From the NCBI GenBank assembly GCA_007117945.1, contig SKTN01000338.1:1-6718 (forward strand): a stretch of DNA of 6,718 nucleotides, given 5' to 3'. The position numbers and the translations under genes are program-made. Below are positions 1 to 6,424 of the stretch, piece after piece. How positions within the stretch are numbered: position 1 is the first letter of the stretch; the number at the start of each line of letters is the position of its first letter. The stretch is from Nitriliruptoraceae bacterium (GTDB lineage Bacteria; Actinomycetota; Nitriliruptoria; Nitriliruptorales; Nitriliruptoraceae). The notes below the pieces were generated by a model. It did not search any database, was not told the DNA's origin, and saw nothing but the letters and a program-made list of their open reading frames with translations.

Positions 1-12
1 GCACCCCCCGAT

Positions 13-32
13 CCGAGCCCGCCACAGCTCGG
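13..32. other. Small inverted repeat (hairpin) upstream of the importer operon
   Basis: CCGAGC at 13-18 pairs exactly with GCTCGG at 27-32 across an 8-base loop. There is no T-run after it, so it is not a classical intrinsic terminator. It could end transcription from a gene outside the window or be a chance hairpin in GC-rich DNA. The rest of 1-162 holds no gene I can support: reading frames there are open only because of base composition and translate to proline/arginine-rich sequence. I found no convincing -35/-10 pair before the first permease. Confidence 0.3.
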
Positions 33-162
33 GAGACCCCACGCGTCGAGGGCGTTCCACCTCGGCGTCGCCCCGGCAGGGCAGTCGGCTCCCCGCACCA
101 CTGGCGCGCGCTCGCGCCCGGAACCTACGGGTGACACCGACCGACCCGGAGGTCCCCACCAG

Positions 163-819
163 GTGGCGTTCTTCACGGAGTACCTCACCGATCCGTCGAC
201 CCAGCGTGCGCTGCTGGATCAGACGATCGAGCACATCTACCTCACGGCCGTCCCCGTGCTGATCGCGGTGATCATCGGTCTGGCGCTCGGCATCCTCGCG
301 CACCGCTCACCGCAGCTGCGCTCCCCCATCCTCAGCCTCGTGTCGACCTTCCTGACGATCCCCTCGCTGGCGCTGTTCGCCATCCTCATCCCCATCGTGG
401 GTATCGGTGCGACCCCGGCGATCATCGCCCTGACCCTCTACGCCCTGCTGCCGATCGTGCGCAACACCGTGTCGGGGCTGTTCTCCGTCGACCGCGCGGT
501 GGTGGAGTCCGCCAAGGGCATGGGCATGAGCGCGACCATGCGGCTGTGGAAGATCGAGCTGCCCAACGCCTGGCCCGTGATGCTGGCCGGGGTGCGCGTG
601 GCGACGCTGCTGACCGTGGGCATCGCCGCCATCGCCGCGCTGGTGGGCGGTCCCGGGCTCGGCCAGGAGATCTTCACCGGCATCCGCCGCATCCCCGCCA
701 CGGGCTCGCTCGAGTCCCTGCTGGGCGGGACCATCGCCATCGTGCTGCTGGCGATCCTCTTCGACCTGCTCTACCTGGCCATCGGCCGCCTGACCATCCC
801 GAGGGGTATCCGTGAGTGA
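163..819 (+). CDS. ABC transporter permease, osmoprotectant (OpuC/ProW-type), first of two
   Basis: This is a 218-residue inner-membrane permease of the binding-protein-dependent transport family, close in length to the short OpuCB permeases. About five to six hydrophobic segments are visible, near residues 25-45, 55-80, 84-105, 138-165 and 188-210. The cytoplasmic EAA loop that docks on the ATPase lies at residues 115-134: ESAKGMGMS, then IELP. The start is GTG 163, with GGAGGT at 148-153 nine bases upstream. No other in-frame ATG, GTG or TTG lies between it and the window edge. The last eight bases overlap the ATPase gene, which implies coupled translation. With the second permease (2047-2883) it likely forms a heterodimeric channel for glycine betaine, choline or a related quaternary amine. 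The family call is firm; the substrate is inferred from family and neighbours. Confidence 0.93.
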   Translation: MAFFTEYLTDPSTQRALLDQTIEHIYLTAVPVLIAVIIGLALGILAHRSPQLRSPILSLVSTFLTIPSLALFAILIPIVGIGATPAIIALTLYALLPIVRNTVSGLFSVDRAVVESAKGMGMSATMRLWKIELPNAWPVMLAGVRVATLLTVGIAAIAALVGGPGLGQEIFTGIRRIPATGSLESLLGGTIAIVLLAILFDLLYLAIGRLTIPRGIRE

Positions 820-2047
820 CGTGACCAACGCTGAGACCCAGGCCGCAACCCTGGGCGAGGACACCGCGCCCGGCGAGACGATGATCGAGCTCCAGGAGCT
901 GACCAAGCGGTATCCCGGTCAGGAGACACCGGCGGTCGACCGCCTCACCCTGGAGATCCCCAAGGGCGAGATCGTGGTCTTCGTGGGGCCCTCGGGCTGC
1001 GGCAAGACCACCAGCCTGAAGATGATCAACCGGATCATCGAGCCGACCTCGGGTCACATCATCATGGACGGTGAGGACGTCACCACCATCGACCCCAACC
1101 AGCTGCGCCGGCGCATCGGCTACGTGATCCAGCAGATCGGCCTGTTCCCCCACATCCGGGTGGGCGACAACGTCGCCACGGTCCCCAACCTGCTCGGCTG
1201 GGACAAGGACCGCACACGGGCGCGCGTCGACGAGCTGCTCGACGTCGTGGGCCTGCCCCCGGACCAGTACCGCGAGCGCTTCCCCAAGGAGCTCTCCGGC
1301 GGGCAGCGCCAGCGCGTGGGTGTGGCCAGGGCCCTGGCCGCGGACCCGCCCGTCCTGCTGATGGACGAGCCCTTCGGGGCGATCGACCCCATCACCCGAA
1401 CGCGCCTGCAGAACGAGTTCCTGCGCCTGCAGGAGGAGCTGCAGAAGACGATCTGCTTCGTCACCCACGACATCGACGAGGCCGTGAAGATGGGGGACCG
1501 CATCGCGATCCTCCAGGAGGGCTCACGGGTGGCGCAGTTCGCCACGCCCGAGGAGATCCTGACCAACCCCGCCAACGAGTTCGTCGAGGACTTCGTCGGC
1601 ACCGGCGCGACCCTCAAGCGCCTGAAGCTGACCCGGGTCCGCGAGGTGGAGCCCACCGAGGCCCTGACCGGGATCGTGGACGAGGACCGCGACGTGCTGC
1701 GCCGCCGCTTCGAGGACAGTGAGTGGACGGCCATGCTGCTCCTCGACGAGCAGCGCCGCCCCATCAGGTGGCTGCGGGGCACGGACCTGCGCAGCTCCCG
1801 TCCCGTCACCGAGGTCGGGGTGCGGGCCCGCGCCATCGTCGAGCCCCAGGCGACGCTGTCCGACGCCCTCGAGGAGATGCTGCTGGGTGCCGCCGGTGTC
1901 GCGATCGTGGTGGACAAGCGCGGTGCCTACCAGGGCCTGCTCGATGTGGACGACATCATCACCGCGATCCAGACCATGAAGGACGCCCAGGCGGAGTTCT
2001 ACCGCGCGGCCAAGCTCGTGGACCCCGAGGCCGAGGGTGCCGTCTGA
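812..2047 (+). CDS. opuCA: Osmoprotectant ABC transporter ATP-binding protein with CBS domains (OpuCA-type)
   Basis: This 411-residue cytoplasmic ATPase powers the quaternary-amine importer encoded around it. All nucleotide-binding motifs are intact: Walker A GPSGCGKT (59-66), Q-loop glutamine 107 in YVIQQIG, signature LSGGQ (161-165), Walker B VLLMDEP (181-187) and H-loop histidine 219 in VTHD. Residues about 280-390 form a C-terminal CBS pair. The second half (about 343-387, ending GLLDVDDIITAI) is canonical, whereas the first half is degenerate. In Gram-positive OpuCA proteins this tail regulates transport and can bind c-di-AMP; whether it does here is inference. The start is taken as GTG 812, with GAGGGG at 801-806 and an 8-base overlap with the upstream permease. 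ATG 881 (residue 24) is an alternative that begins where homologues usually begin, but its ribosome-binding site is weaker. The stop overlaps the next start as TGATG. Confidence 0.94.
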   Translation: MSDVTNAETQAATLGEDTAPGETMIELQELTKRYPGQETPAVDRLTLEIPKGEIVVFVGPSGCGKTTSLKMINRIIEPTSGHIIMDGEDVTTIDPNQLRRRIGYVIQQIGLFPHIRVGDNVATVPNLLGWDKDRTRARVDELLDVVGLPPDQYRERFPKELSGGQRQRVGVARALAADPPVLLMDEPFGAIDPITRTRLQNEFLRLQEELQKTICFVTHDIDEAVKMGDRIAILQEGSRVAQFATPEEILTNPANEFVEDFVGTGATLKRLKLTRVREVEPTEALTGIVDEDRDVLRRRFEDSEWTAMLLLDEQRRPIRWLRGTDLRSSRPVTEVGVRARAIVEPQATLSDALEEMLLGAAGVAIVVDKRGAYQGLLDVDDIITAIQTMKDAQAEFYRAAKLVDPEAEGAV

Positions 2048-2883
2048 TGTCCACCACCCTCACCCCTCCCGACGCCCAGGACGCCGCCCGACGGCAGGTG
2101 GCGCGTGACGAGGACGCCGCCTCCGCGCGTCGGGACCGCCGTGCCAACGTGGTCCGCTACCTCGGCATGCCCATCTTCCTGCTGGTGGTGCTGGTGGGGC
2201 TGTACCTGTGGGTCTCCGGCCAGGAACTGGACTCCATCGAGGCGCGCACGCTCACGATGGACAACCTCCTCGGTCAGACCCGCCAGCACATCACCCTGAC
2301 GGTGTACTCGACCTTCTTCGTCCTGCTGCTGGCGGTACCGCTCGGCATCCTGGCCACGCGGCCGAAGCTGCGCAAGTACGCACCAGCGGTCATCGGGCTG
2401 GGCAACGCCGGCCAGGCCATCCCCTCCCTGGGCCTGCTCGCCCTGCTGTTCTACATCTTCCGCACCCAGCCGGCCCTGCCCAGCACCGGCACCTTCCCCG
2501 TCGTGGTGTCCCTGGTCGGCTACTCCTTCCTGCCGATCCTGCGCAACACCATGGTCGGCCTCGACCAGGTGGACCGCTTCGTCCTGGAGGCCGGTAGGGG
2601 TATGGGGATGTCCAACCGCAAGGTGCTGCGCAGCATCGAGCTGCCCCTCGCCGTGCCTGTGGTGCTCGCAGGCGTGCGGACAGCGCTCGTGCTGAACGTG
2701 GGCACCGCTGCCCTGGCCTTCCTGTTCGGTGGGGGCGGGCTCGGACAGACGATCTTCTCCGGCTTCCAGCTGCGTCGTACCCCTGTCCTGCTCACGGGCG
2801 CGATCCTGGTGGCGGTCCTGGCGCTGCTCGTGGACTACCTCGCCGGGCTGATCGAGGAGAAGCTCACGCCCAAGGGCCTGTAG
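2047..2883 (+). CDS. ABC transporter permease, osmoprotectant (OpuC/ProW-type), second of two
   Basis: This 278-residue membrane permease is the partner of the first one. It carries a charged cytoplasmic N-terminal arm (residues 1-36, many R, D and A), then an extra membrane helix (about 41-57) and an outside loop (58-80). The permease core follows, with hydrophobic segments near 83-103, 115-138, 149-168, 200-228 and 246-268. The EAA loop is at 181-200: EAGRGMGMS, then SIELP. The start is ATG 2047, overlapping the ATPase stop as TGATG, with GAGGG at 2033-2037 nine bases upstream. The same frame stays open upstream to 1723, but that stretch lies inside the conserved CBS-coding part of the ATPase and is not part of this gene. 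The N-terminal arm and extra helix make it longer than the 218-residue partner, so the channel should be asymmetric. Confidence 0.93.
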   Translation: MSTTLTPPDAQDAARRQVARDEDAASARRDRRANVVRYLGMPIFLLVVLVGLYLWVSGQELDSIEARTLTMDNLLGQTRQHITLTVYSTFFVLLLAVPLGILATRPKLRKYAPAVIGLGNAGQAIPSLGLLALLFYIFRTQPALPSTGTFPVVVSLVGYSFLPILRNTMVGLDQVDRFVLEAGRGMGMSNRKVLRSIELPLAVPVVLAGVRTALVLNVGTAALAFLFGGGGLGQTIFSGFQLRRTPVLLTGAILVAVLALLVDYLAGLIEEKLTPKGL

Positions 2884-2910
2884 GACCCGTGCCCGCCACA
2901 CGCCGGGAAC

Positions 2911-2939
2911 TGTGCAGATCGAGCCTCAGGTCGTATCCT
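2911..2939 (+). promoter_or_regulatory. Weak candidate promoter before the binding-protein gene
   Basis: TATCCT at 2934-2939 matches four of six bases of a -10 element. TGTGCA at 2911-2916 matches three of six bases of a -35 element, and the two are 17 bases apart. A start just downstream would give a leader of about 220 bases. The match is poor and could be chance; the binding protein may instead be transcribed by read-through from the permease genes. Confidence 0.2.
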
Positions 2940-2950
2940 GTAGGCGTCGT

Positions 2951-2964
2951 CGGTCCTACGACCG
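2951..2964 (+). other. Small perfect hairpin in the permease/binding-protein gap
   Basis: CGGTC at 2951-2955 pairs exactly with GACCG at 2960-2964 around the loop CTAC. An alternative five-base pairing, GTAGG 2940-2944 with CCTAC 2955-2959, competes with it. If the weak promoter just upstream is real, this would form near the 5' end of the transcript. Confidence 0.3.
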
Positions 2965-3060
2965 CAGTAGCAGTGCAGCTAACCGCGCCCGGGCTACCCC
3001 CCGGACGTCCTCGCCCTCCCGCACCACGACAGGGCGGCTGGATGTCACGGACCACGACGA

Positions 3061-3135
3061 CGGTCACCCGCACGGGCGGGTACCGCCGGAGCACCCCCAC
3101 CGGGGCCGCTCCCTCCGGCACGACCCTGAACGGGT
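3061..3135 (+). promoter_or_regulatory. Structured mRNA leader: two strong adjacent stem-loops and one weak one before the binding-protein start
   Basis: Stem-loop one is at 3061-3085: ACCCGC (3066-3071) pairs with GCGGGT (3076-3081) around ACGG, and is extended by CGGT/ACCG with a single bulged C at 3065. Stem-loop two is at 3086-3118: CCGGAG pairs with CTCCGG, with an inner CCCC/GGGG helix (3095-3098 with 3102-3105). A weaker third, ACCC/GGGT, is at 3123-3135. The ribosome-binding site GAAAGG (3153-3158) stays outside these stems. The likely role is a barrier or stabiliser that sets binding-protein levels apart from the membrane subunits. No known riboswitch family is recognised. Confidence 0.4.
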
Positions 3136-3152
3136 GGCCGGATCCCCCGACC

Positions 3153-3158
3153 GAAAGG
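3153..3158 (+). promoter_or_regulatory. Ribosome-binding site that decides the binding-protein start
   Basis: GAAAGG lies six bases before GTG 3165. It supports this start over the in-frame upstream candidates at 2889 and ATG 3042, which would bury the lipoprotein signal inside the protein. Confidence 0.6.
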
Positions 3159-3164
3159 CACAAC

Positions 3165-4163
3165 GTGCGTATCCGCAACCTACGAGTAGCAGGTGGCCTG
3201 GCCGCCGCCGCGCTGATCATCAGCGCCTGCGGCAACGGGCTGGAGGACGACGGTCCCGACACCAACGGTGAAGCAGCCGACCCGGAGGACGTGGCCGAGC
3301 CCGGTGACGCCTCCCTGGACGGCGCGTCCATCACCGTCGGCTCCAAGGACTTCGACGAGCAGCTGATCCTCGGTGAGATCTCCGTGGCCCTGCTTGAGGA
3401 CGCCGGTGCGGAGGTCAACAACCAGGTCAACCTCGGTGGTACCGACGCCAGCCGTGCGGCGCTCGAGACCGGCGAGATCGACCACTACTGGGAGTACACC
3501 GGTACCGCCTGGATCTCCTTCTTCGGCGAGACCGATCCGATCCCGGACCGTGTCGAGCAGTACGAGGCCGTCCGTGACCGCGAGGCCGCGGAGCAGGGCC
3601 TGTTCTGGCTCGAGCCCACCCCCTTCAACAACACCTACGGCATCGCGCTCTCCCAGGAGGCCGACGAGGAGCTCGGCGGCGTCGACACCATCACCGAGAT
3701 GGGCGAGCTGCTCGAGAGCGACCCCGACGCCGTGACCCTGTGCGTGGAGTCGGAGTTCAACGTCCGCGACGACGGTCTGCCGGGTATGGAGGCCCACTAC
3801 GGCATCGAGATCCCCGGCAACAACGTGACCGTGCTCGACACCGGCGTGATCTACGGCGCCACCGCCGACCGCGACCCCTGTAACTTCGGTGAGGTCTTCA
3901 CCACCGACGGTCGCATCGCGGCACTGGACCTGAAGGTGCTCGAAGACGATGAGGCGTTCTTCCCCCTCTACAACGTCTCCCCGGTGTTCGTCGAGGACAT
4001 CTGGACCGAGTACGGCCAGACCCTCCAGGAGCTCTACGAGCCCGTGGCCGCCGCGCTGGACGACGACACGATGGCGTCGCTGAACGCCCGTGTGTCCGCC
4101 GACGGTGAGCGTCCCGAGGACGTCGCCACCGACTGGCTGACCGAGAACGGCTTCATCGGCTGA
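3165..4163 (+). CDS. Glycine betaine/quaternary-amine ABC transporter substrate-binding lipoprotein (OpuAC-type fold)
   Basis: This 332-residue lipoprotein should be anchored outside the membrane, where it captures substrate for the importer. It opens with a short signal peptide: basic RIRNLR, then a hydrophobic stretch, then lipobox ISAC with lipidated Cys22. An acidic, low-complexity linker (about 24-54) follows. The binding domain begins at ITVGSKDFDEQ (about 56-66). Further family hallmarks are YWEYTGTAW (108-116), FNNTYG (154-159), RDDGLPG (201-207) and FFPLYN (265-270). Cys193 and Cys239 are the only cysteines besides the lipidated one and may form a disulfide. The protein is rich in D and E throughout. 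The start is GTG 3165, chosen because GAAAGG lies six bases upstream and the signal peptide begins there, although the frame stays open back to 2889. The exact ligand (glycine betaine, choline, carnitine or another) is not readable; OpuCC is the nearest named counterpart. Confidence 0.92.
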   Translation: MRIRNLRVAGGLAAAALIISACGNGLEDDGPDTNGEAADPEDVAEPGDASLDGASITVGSKDFDEQLILGEISVALLEDAGAEVNNQVNLGGTDASRAALETGEIDHYWEYTGTAWISFFGETDPIPDRVEQYEAVRDREAAEQGLFWLEPTPFNNTYGIALSQEADEELGGVDTITEMGELLESDPDAVTLCVESEFNVRDDGLPGMEAHYGIEIPGNNVTVLDTGVIYGATADRDPCNFGEVFTTDGRIAALDLKVLEDDEAFFPLYNVSPVFVEDIWTEYGQTLQELYEPVAAALDDDTMASLNARVSADGERPEDVATDWLTENGFIG

Positions 4164-4187
4164 GCCAGCTCGAGTGCACGACCATGA

Positions 4188-4217
4188 CGAAGGGCCCCGC
4201 TCCGGCGGGGCCCTTCG
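4188..4217. terminator. Bidirectional terminator hairpin between the importer operon and trpA
   Basis: A perfect 13-bp stem, CGAAGGGCCCCGC at 4188-4200 with GCGGGGCCCTTCG at 4205-4217, closes on the four-base loop TCCG. It lies 24 bases after the binding-protein stop (+ strand) and 60 bases after the trpA stop (- strand). The symmetric stem should serve both convergent operons. There is no long T-run on either side, which is usual for high-GC actinobacterial terminators. Confidence 0.85.
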
Positions 4218-4277
4218 CTGTGGCGGTACGCCCGGGGCCGGCGTCGGCGGTCATGGCGCGGCGCCGGGTGGCGGCGC

Positions 4278-5165
4278 TCACCCCCGGTCGGCGACCCCCG
4301 CACGCAGCTCGCGGACCAGGGCACCCACCCGTGCCGGCGCACCCGCCGGGTCCCCCTCGCCCGCGGCACGGACCACCGCGGAGCCCACGATGACGCCGTC
4401 GGCGAAGCGGGCCACCTCGGCGGCGGAGGCACGGTCCCTGACCCCGATCCCCACCGCCACGGGCAGGTCGGTGTGCGCCCGCACCCGGGCCACGAGCTGC
4501 TGCGTGACCTCACCCTGCAGCGCGTTGACGCCCGTGACGCCCAGCAGGCCGGCGGCGTAGACCCAGCCGGAGGAGGCACCGGCGATCGTGGCGAGGCGCT
4601 CGTCGGTGGAGACCGAGGAGGCCAGGAACACCGTGGCGAGCTCATGCCGGGCCGCGGCGGCCAGCCAGGGCTCGGCCTCCGCCACGGGTAGGTCGGGCAG
4701 GATCACGCCGCTGACATCGGCGGCAGCGAGCTCCGCGGCGAACCCCTCGTAGCTGCGGGTGTCGGCGATGGTGACGTAGGTCATCGCCAGCTTCGGCACC
4801 GCGAGGTGGCCGAGGCTGGCCACGAGCTCCAGCTGCCGACCCACGCTGATGCCGGCCTCGAGCACGTGCTGGTTCGCCGCCTGGATCACCGGCCCGTCCA
4901 TCATCGGATCGGAGAAGGGGATCCCCACCTCCAGCACGTCCGCGCCCGCCTCCACCGCGGCCTCGAAGCAGGCGCGCGAGGTCGGGGGATCGGGGTAGGC
5001 CGCGGTCAGGTAGATGATCAGCGCGGCCCGGTCCTCCGCCCTGGCCCGGGCGAAGGCCGCCGCGATCCGCTCGTGACCACGGGTGGCCCGGCCCGGCGCT
5101 GCCGCGGTGCCCGGTGCCGGCTGGACGGTGCCGGTGGTGGTGCCGGTCGGCTCCGAGGCGGTCAC
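4278..5165 (-). CDS. trpA: Tryptophan synthase alpha subunit
   Basis: This subunit cleaves indole-3-glycerol phosphate to indole and glyceraldehyde-3-phosphate in the cytoplasm and passes indole to TrpB. The 295-residue TIM-barrel protein keeps the two catalytic acids, Glu79 in LEVGIPFSDP and Asp90 in MMDGP. It also keeps the PDLP strand (157-160), the phosphate-loop GVTG (209-212), GIGV (239-242) and GSAVV (261-265). A threonine/alanine/proline-rich tail of about 30 residues precedes the barrel, making it longer than the usual 260-270. The start is GTG 5165: no ATG or GTG lies between it and the barrel, a GGGGA lies six bases upstream, and it overlaps the trpB stop by four bases (GTGA). Residues 129-140 (TYVTIADTRSYE) depart from the commoner Y-x-N-P-I pattern. 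It is last in the operon, followed by the hairpin at 4188-4217. Confidence 0.95.
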   Translation of the reverse strand: MTASEPTGTTTGTVQPAPGTAAAPGRATRGHERIAAAFARARAEDRAALIIYLTAAYPDPPTSRACFEAAVEAGADVLEVGIPFSDPMMDGPVIQAANQHVLEAGISVGRQLELVASLGHLAVPKLAMTYVTIADTRSYEGFAAELAAADVSGVILPDLPVAEAEPWLAAAARHELATVFLASSVSTDERLATIAGASSGWVYAAGLLGVTGVNALQGEVTQQLVARVRAHTDLPVAVGIGVRDRASAAEVARFADGVIVGSAVVRAAGEGDPAGAPARVGALVRELRAGVADRG

Positions 5166-6424
5166 CTGGGGTCCCCGGCGCCATCCGCGGTCCCGAAGGC
5201 GCGCTCCACGCCCACGTCCCAGCCGGCCACCTCGACGACCTCGTCGACGTCCTTGTCGCCCCGACCGGACATGGTCAGCACGACCCGGGCCCCCGCACCG
5301 AGGTGGGCGCGCCCGTGGCGCAGCAACCAGCCGACGGCGTGGGCCGGCTCCAGTGCCGGGATGATCCCCTCGAGCTCGCTGGTACGGCGGAAACCGAACA
5401 GGGCCTCCTCGTCGGTGGCCGCCAGGTAGGTCCCCCGACCGGTCGCGGCGAGGTGGGCGTGCTCCGGGCCGACCCCGGGGTAGTCGAGGCCGGCGGACAC
5501 CGAGTGGGCGGGGCGCACCTGCCCGTCGTCGTCCACCAGGGCGATGGAACGTGAGCCGTGGAGGACCGCCTGGCGGCCCTCGCTGATGGTGGCGGCGGAG
5601 CGGCCGCTGCCCACGCCCTCACCCGCGGCCTCGATGCCGATGAGCTGCACGTCCTCCAGCTCGATCCAGTCGGCGAAGGAGCCGATGGCGTTGGAGCCGC
5701 CCCCCACGCAGGCGATCACCGCGTCCGGCACCCCGCCGGCCTGGTCGGCGAACTGGGCGCGGGACTCGATGGAGATGACCTTCTGGAGCTCGCGCACGAT
5801 GGTCGGGAAGGGGTGGGGCCCCATGGCCGAGCCGATCAGGTAGTGGGTGGAGTCGACGTTGGTCACCCAGTCGCGCATGGCCTCGTTGATGGCGTCCTTG
5901 AGGGTGCGGGTACCGGACTCGACGGGGACGACCTCGGCGCCGAGCAGCTGCATGCGCACCACGTTGAGGCGTTGCCGTCGGCAGTCCTCGGCGCCCATGT
6001 AGACGGTGCAGTCGAGCCCGAACAGCGCGGCAGCGGTCGCCGTGGCCACCCCGTGCTGGCCGGCGCCGGTCTCCGCGATGACCCGGGGCTTGCCCATCCG
6101 GCGCGTGAGCAGGGCCTGACCGACCACGTTGTTGAGCTTGTGGGAGCCGGTGTGGGCGAGGTCCTCTCGCTTGAGCCACACCTCGACGCCCGCCTCCTCG
6201 GAGAGGCGGCTGGCGCGGTACAGCGGGGTGGGACGCCCGCCGTAGTGCCGGCGCAGCTCGTCGAGCTCCGCCTCGAAGGCCGGGTCGGCCTGGGCGTCGC
6301 GCCACGCCTCGACGAGCTGGGTCAGGGCGCCGGAGAGCGCCTCGGGCACGTACTGGCCACCGAAGGCCCCGAAGTAGCCCTCGCGGGCGACCTCGGCCTC
6401 GGGTGGGGGCGTCAGGATGCTCAC
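5162..6424 (-). CDS. trpB: Tryptophan synthase beta subunit
   Basis: This pyridoxal-phosphate enzyme condenses indole with serine to give tryptophan, working as an alpha2beta2 complex with TrpA. The 420-residue protein opens its fold at GYFGAFGGQYVPE (16-28). The cofactor lysine is Lys96 in HTGSHKLNN, the catalytic glutamate is Glu118 in AETGAGQHG, the phosphate-binding loop is GGGSNAIG (241-248), and the ring-nitrogen serine is Ser387 in SGRGDKD. All are intact, so it should be active. The start is GTG 6424, with AGGGAG at 6431-6436 six bases upstream; it overlaps the previous gene's stop as GTGA. Its own stop overlaps trpA's start in the same way, so equal production of the two subunits is expected. 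The roughly 20-residue tail after the conserved core is unremarkable. The key residues and the canonical TrpB1-type motifs make this call very firm. Confidence 0.98.
   Translation of the reverse strand: MSILTPPPEAEVAREGYFGAFGGQYVPEALSGALTQLVEAWRDAQADPAFEAELDELRRHYGGRPTPLYRASRLSEEAGVEVWLKREDLAHTGSHKLNNVVGQALLTRRMGKPRVIAETGAGQHGVATATAAALFGLDCTVYMGAEDCRRQRLNVVRMQLLGAEVVPVESGTRTLKDAINEAMRDWVTNVDSTHYLIGSAMGPHPFPTIVRELQKVISIESRAQFADQAGGVPDAVIACVGGGSNAIGSFADWIELEDVQLIGIEAAGEGVGSGRSAATISEGRQAVLHGSRSIALVDDDGQVRPAHSVSAGLDYPGVGPEHAHLAATGRGTYLAATDEEALFGFRRTSELEGIIPALEPAHAVGWLLRHGRAHLGAGARVVLTMSGRGDKDVDEVVEVAGWDVGVERAFGTADGAGDPR

Noticed and set aside
1..162. A gene end or divergent gene start at the left edge
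   Set aside because: One plus frame is open to TGA 132-134 and one minus frame is open to the edge, but neither shows protein-like sequence or a good ribosome-binding site; the stretch is too short to decide.
1723..2046. Upstream extension of the second permease to 1723
   Set aside because: The stretch lies within the conserved CBS-coding region of the ATPase in another frame, and its translation is arginine/histidine-rich. ATG 2047 has a ribosome-binding site and the typical TGATG junction.
307..2901. Long open frames on the minus strand opposite the importer genes
   Set aside because: They are composition shadows of GC-rich codons: translations are rich in R, H, Q, G and S, show no domain motifs, and lie opposite well-defined genes.
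2976..2984. CAGCTAACC, resembling the conserved 3' segment of the ydaO (c-di-AMP) riboswitch
   Set aside because: Only nine bases match. The other conserved blocks (a GGGGGACCCA-like block, GGGGUGAAU and the CCGAA segment) are not found upstream, so the riboswitch is not supported despite the attractive link to osmoprotectant transport.
3042..3164. In-frame ATG 3042 as start of the binding protein
   Set aside because: It would put 41 hydrophilic residues in front of the signal peptide and lipobox, and GTG 3165 has its own ribosome-binding site.
4174..5554. Plus-strand open frames across trpA and trpB
   Set aside because: They lie opposite genes with intact catalytic motifs and have arginine/proline/glycine-rich translations with no recognisable fold.
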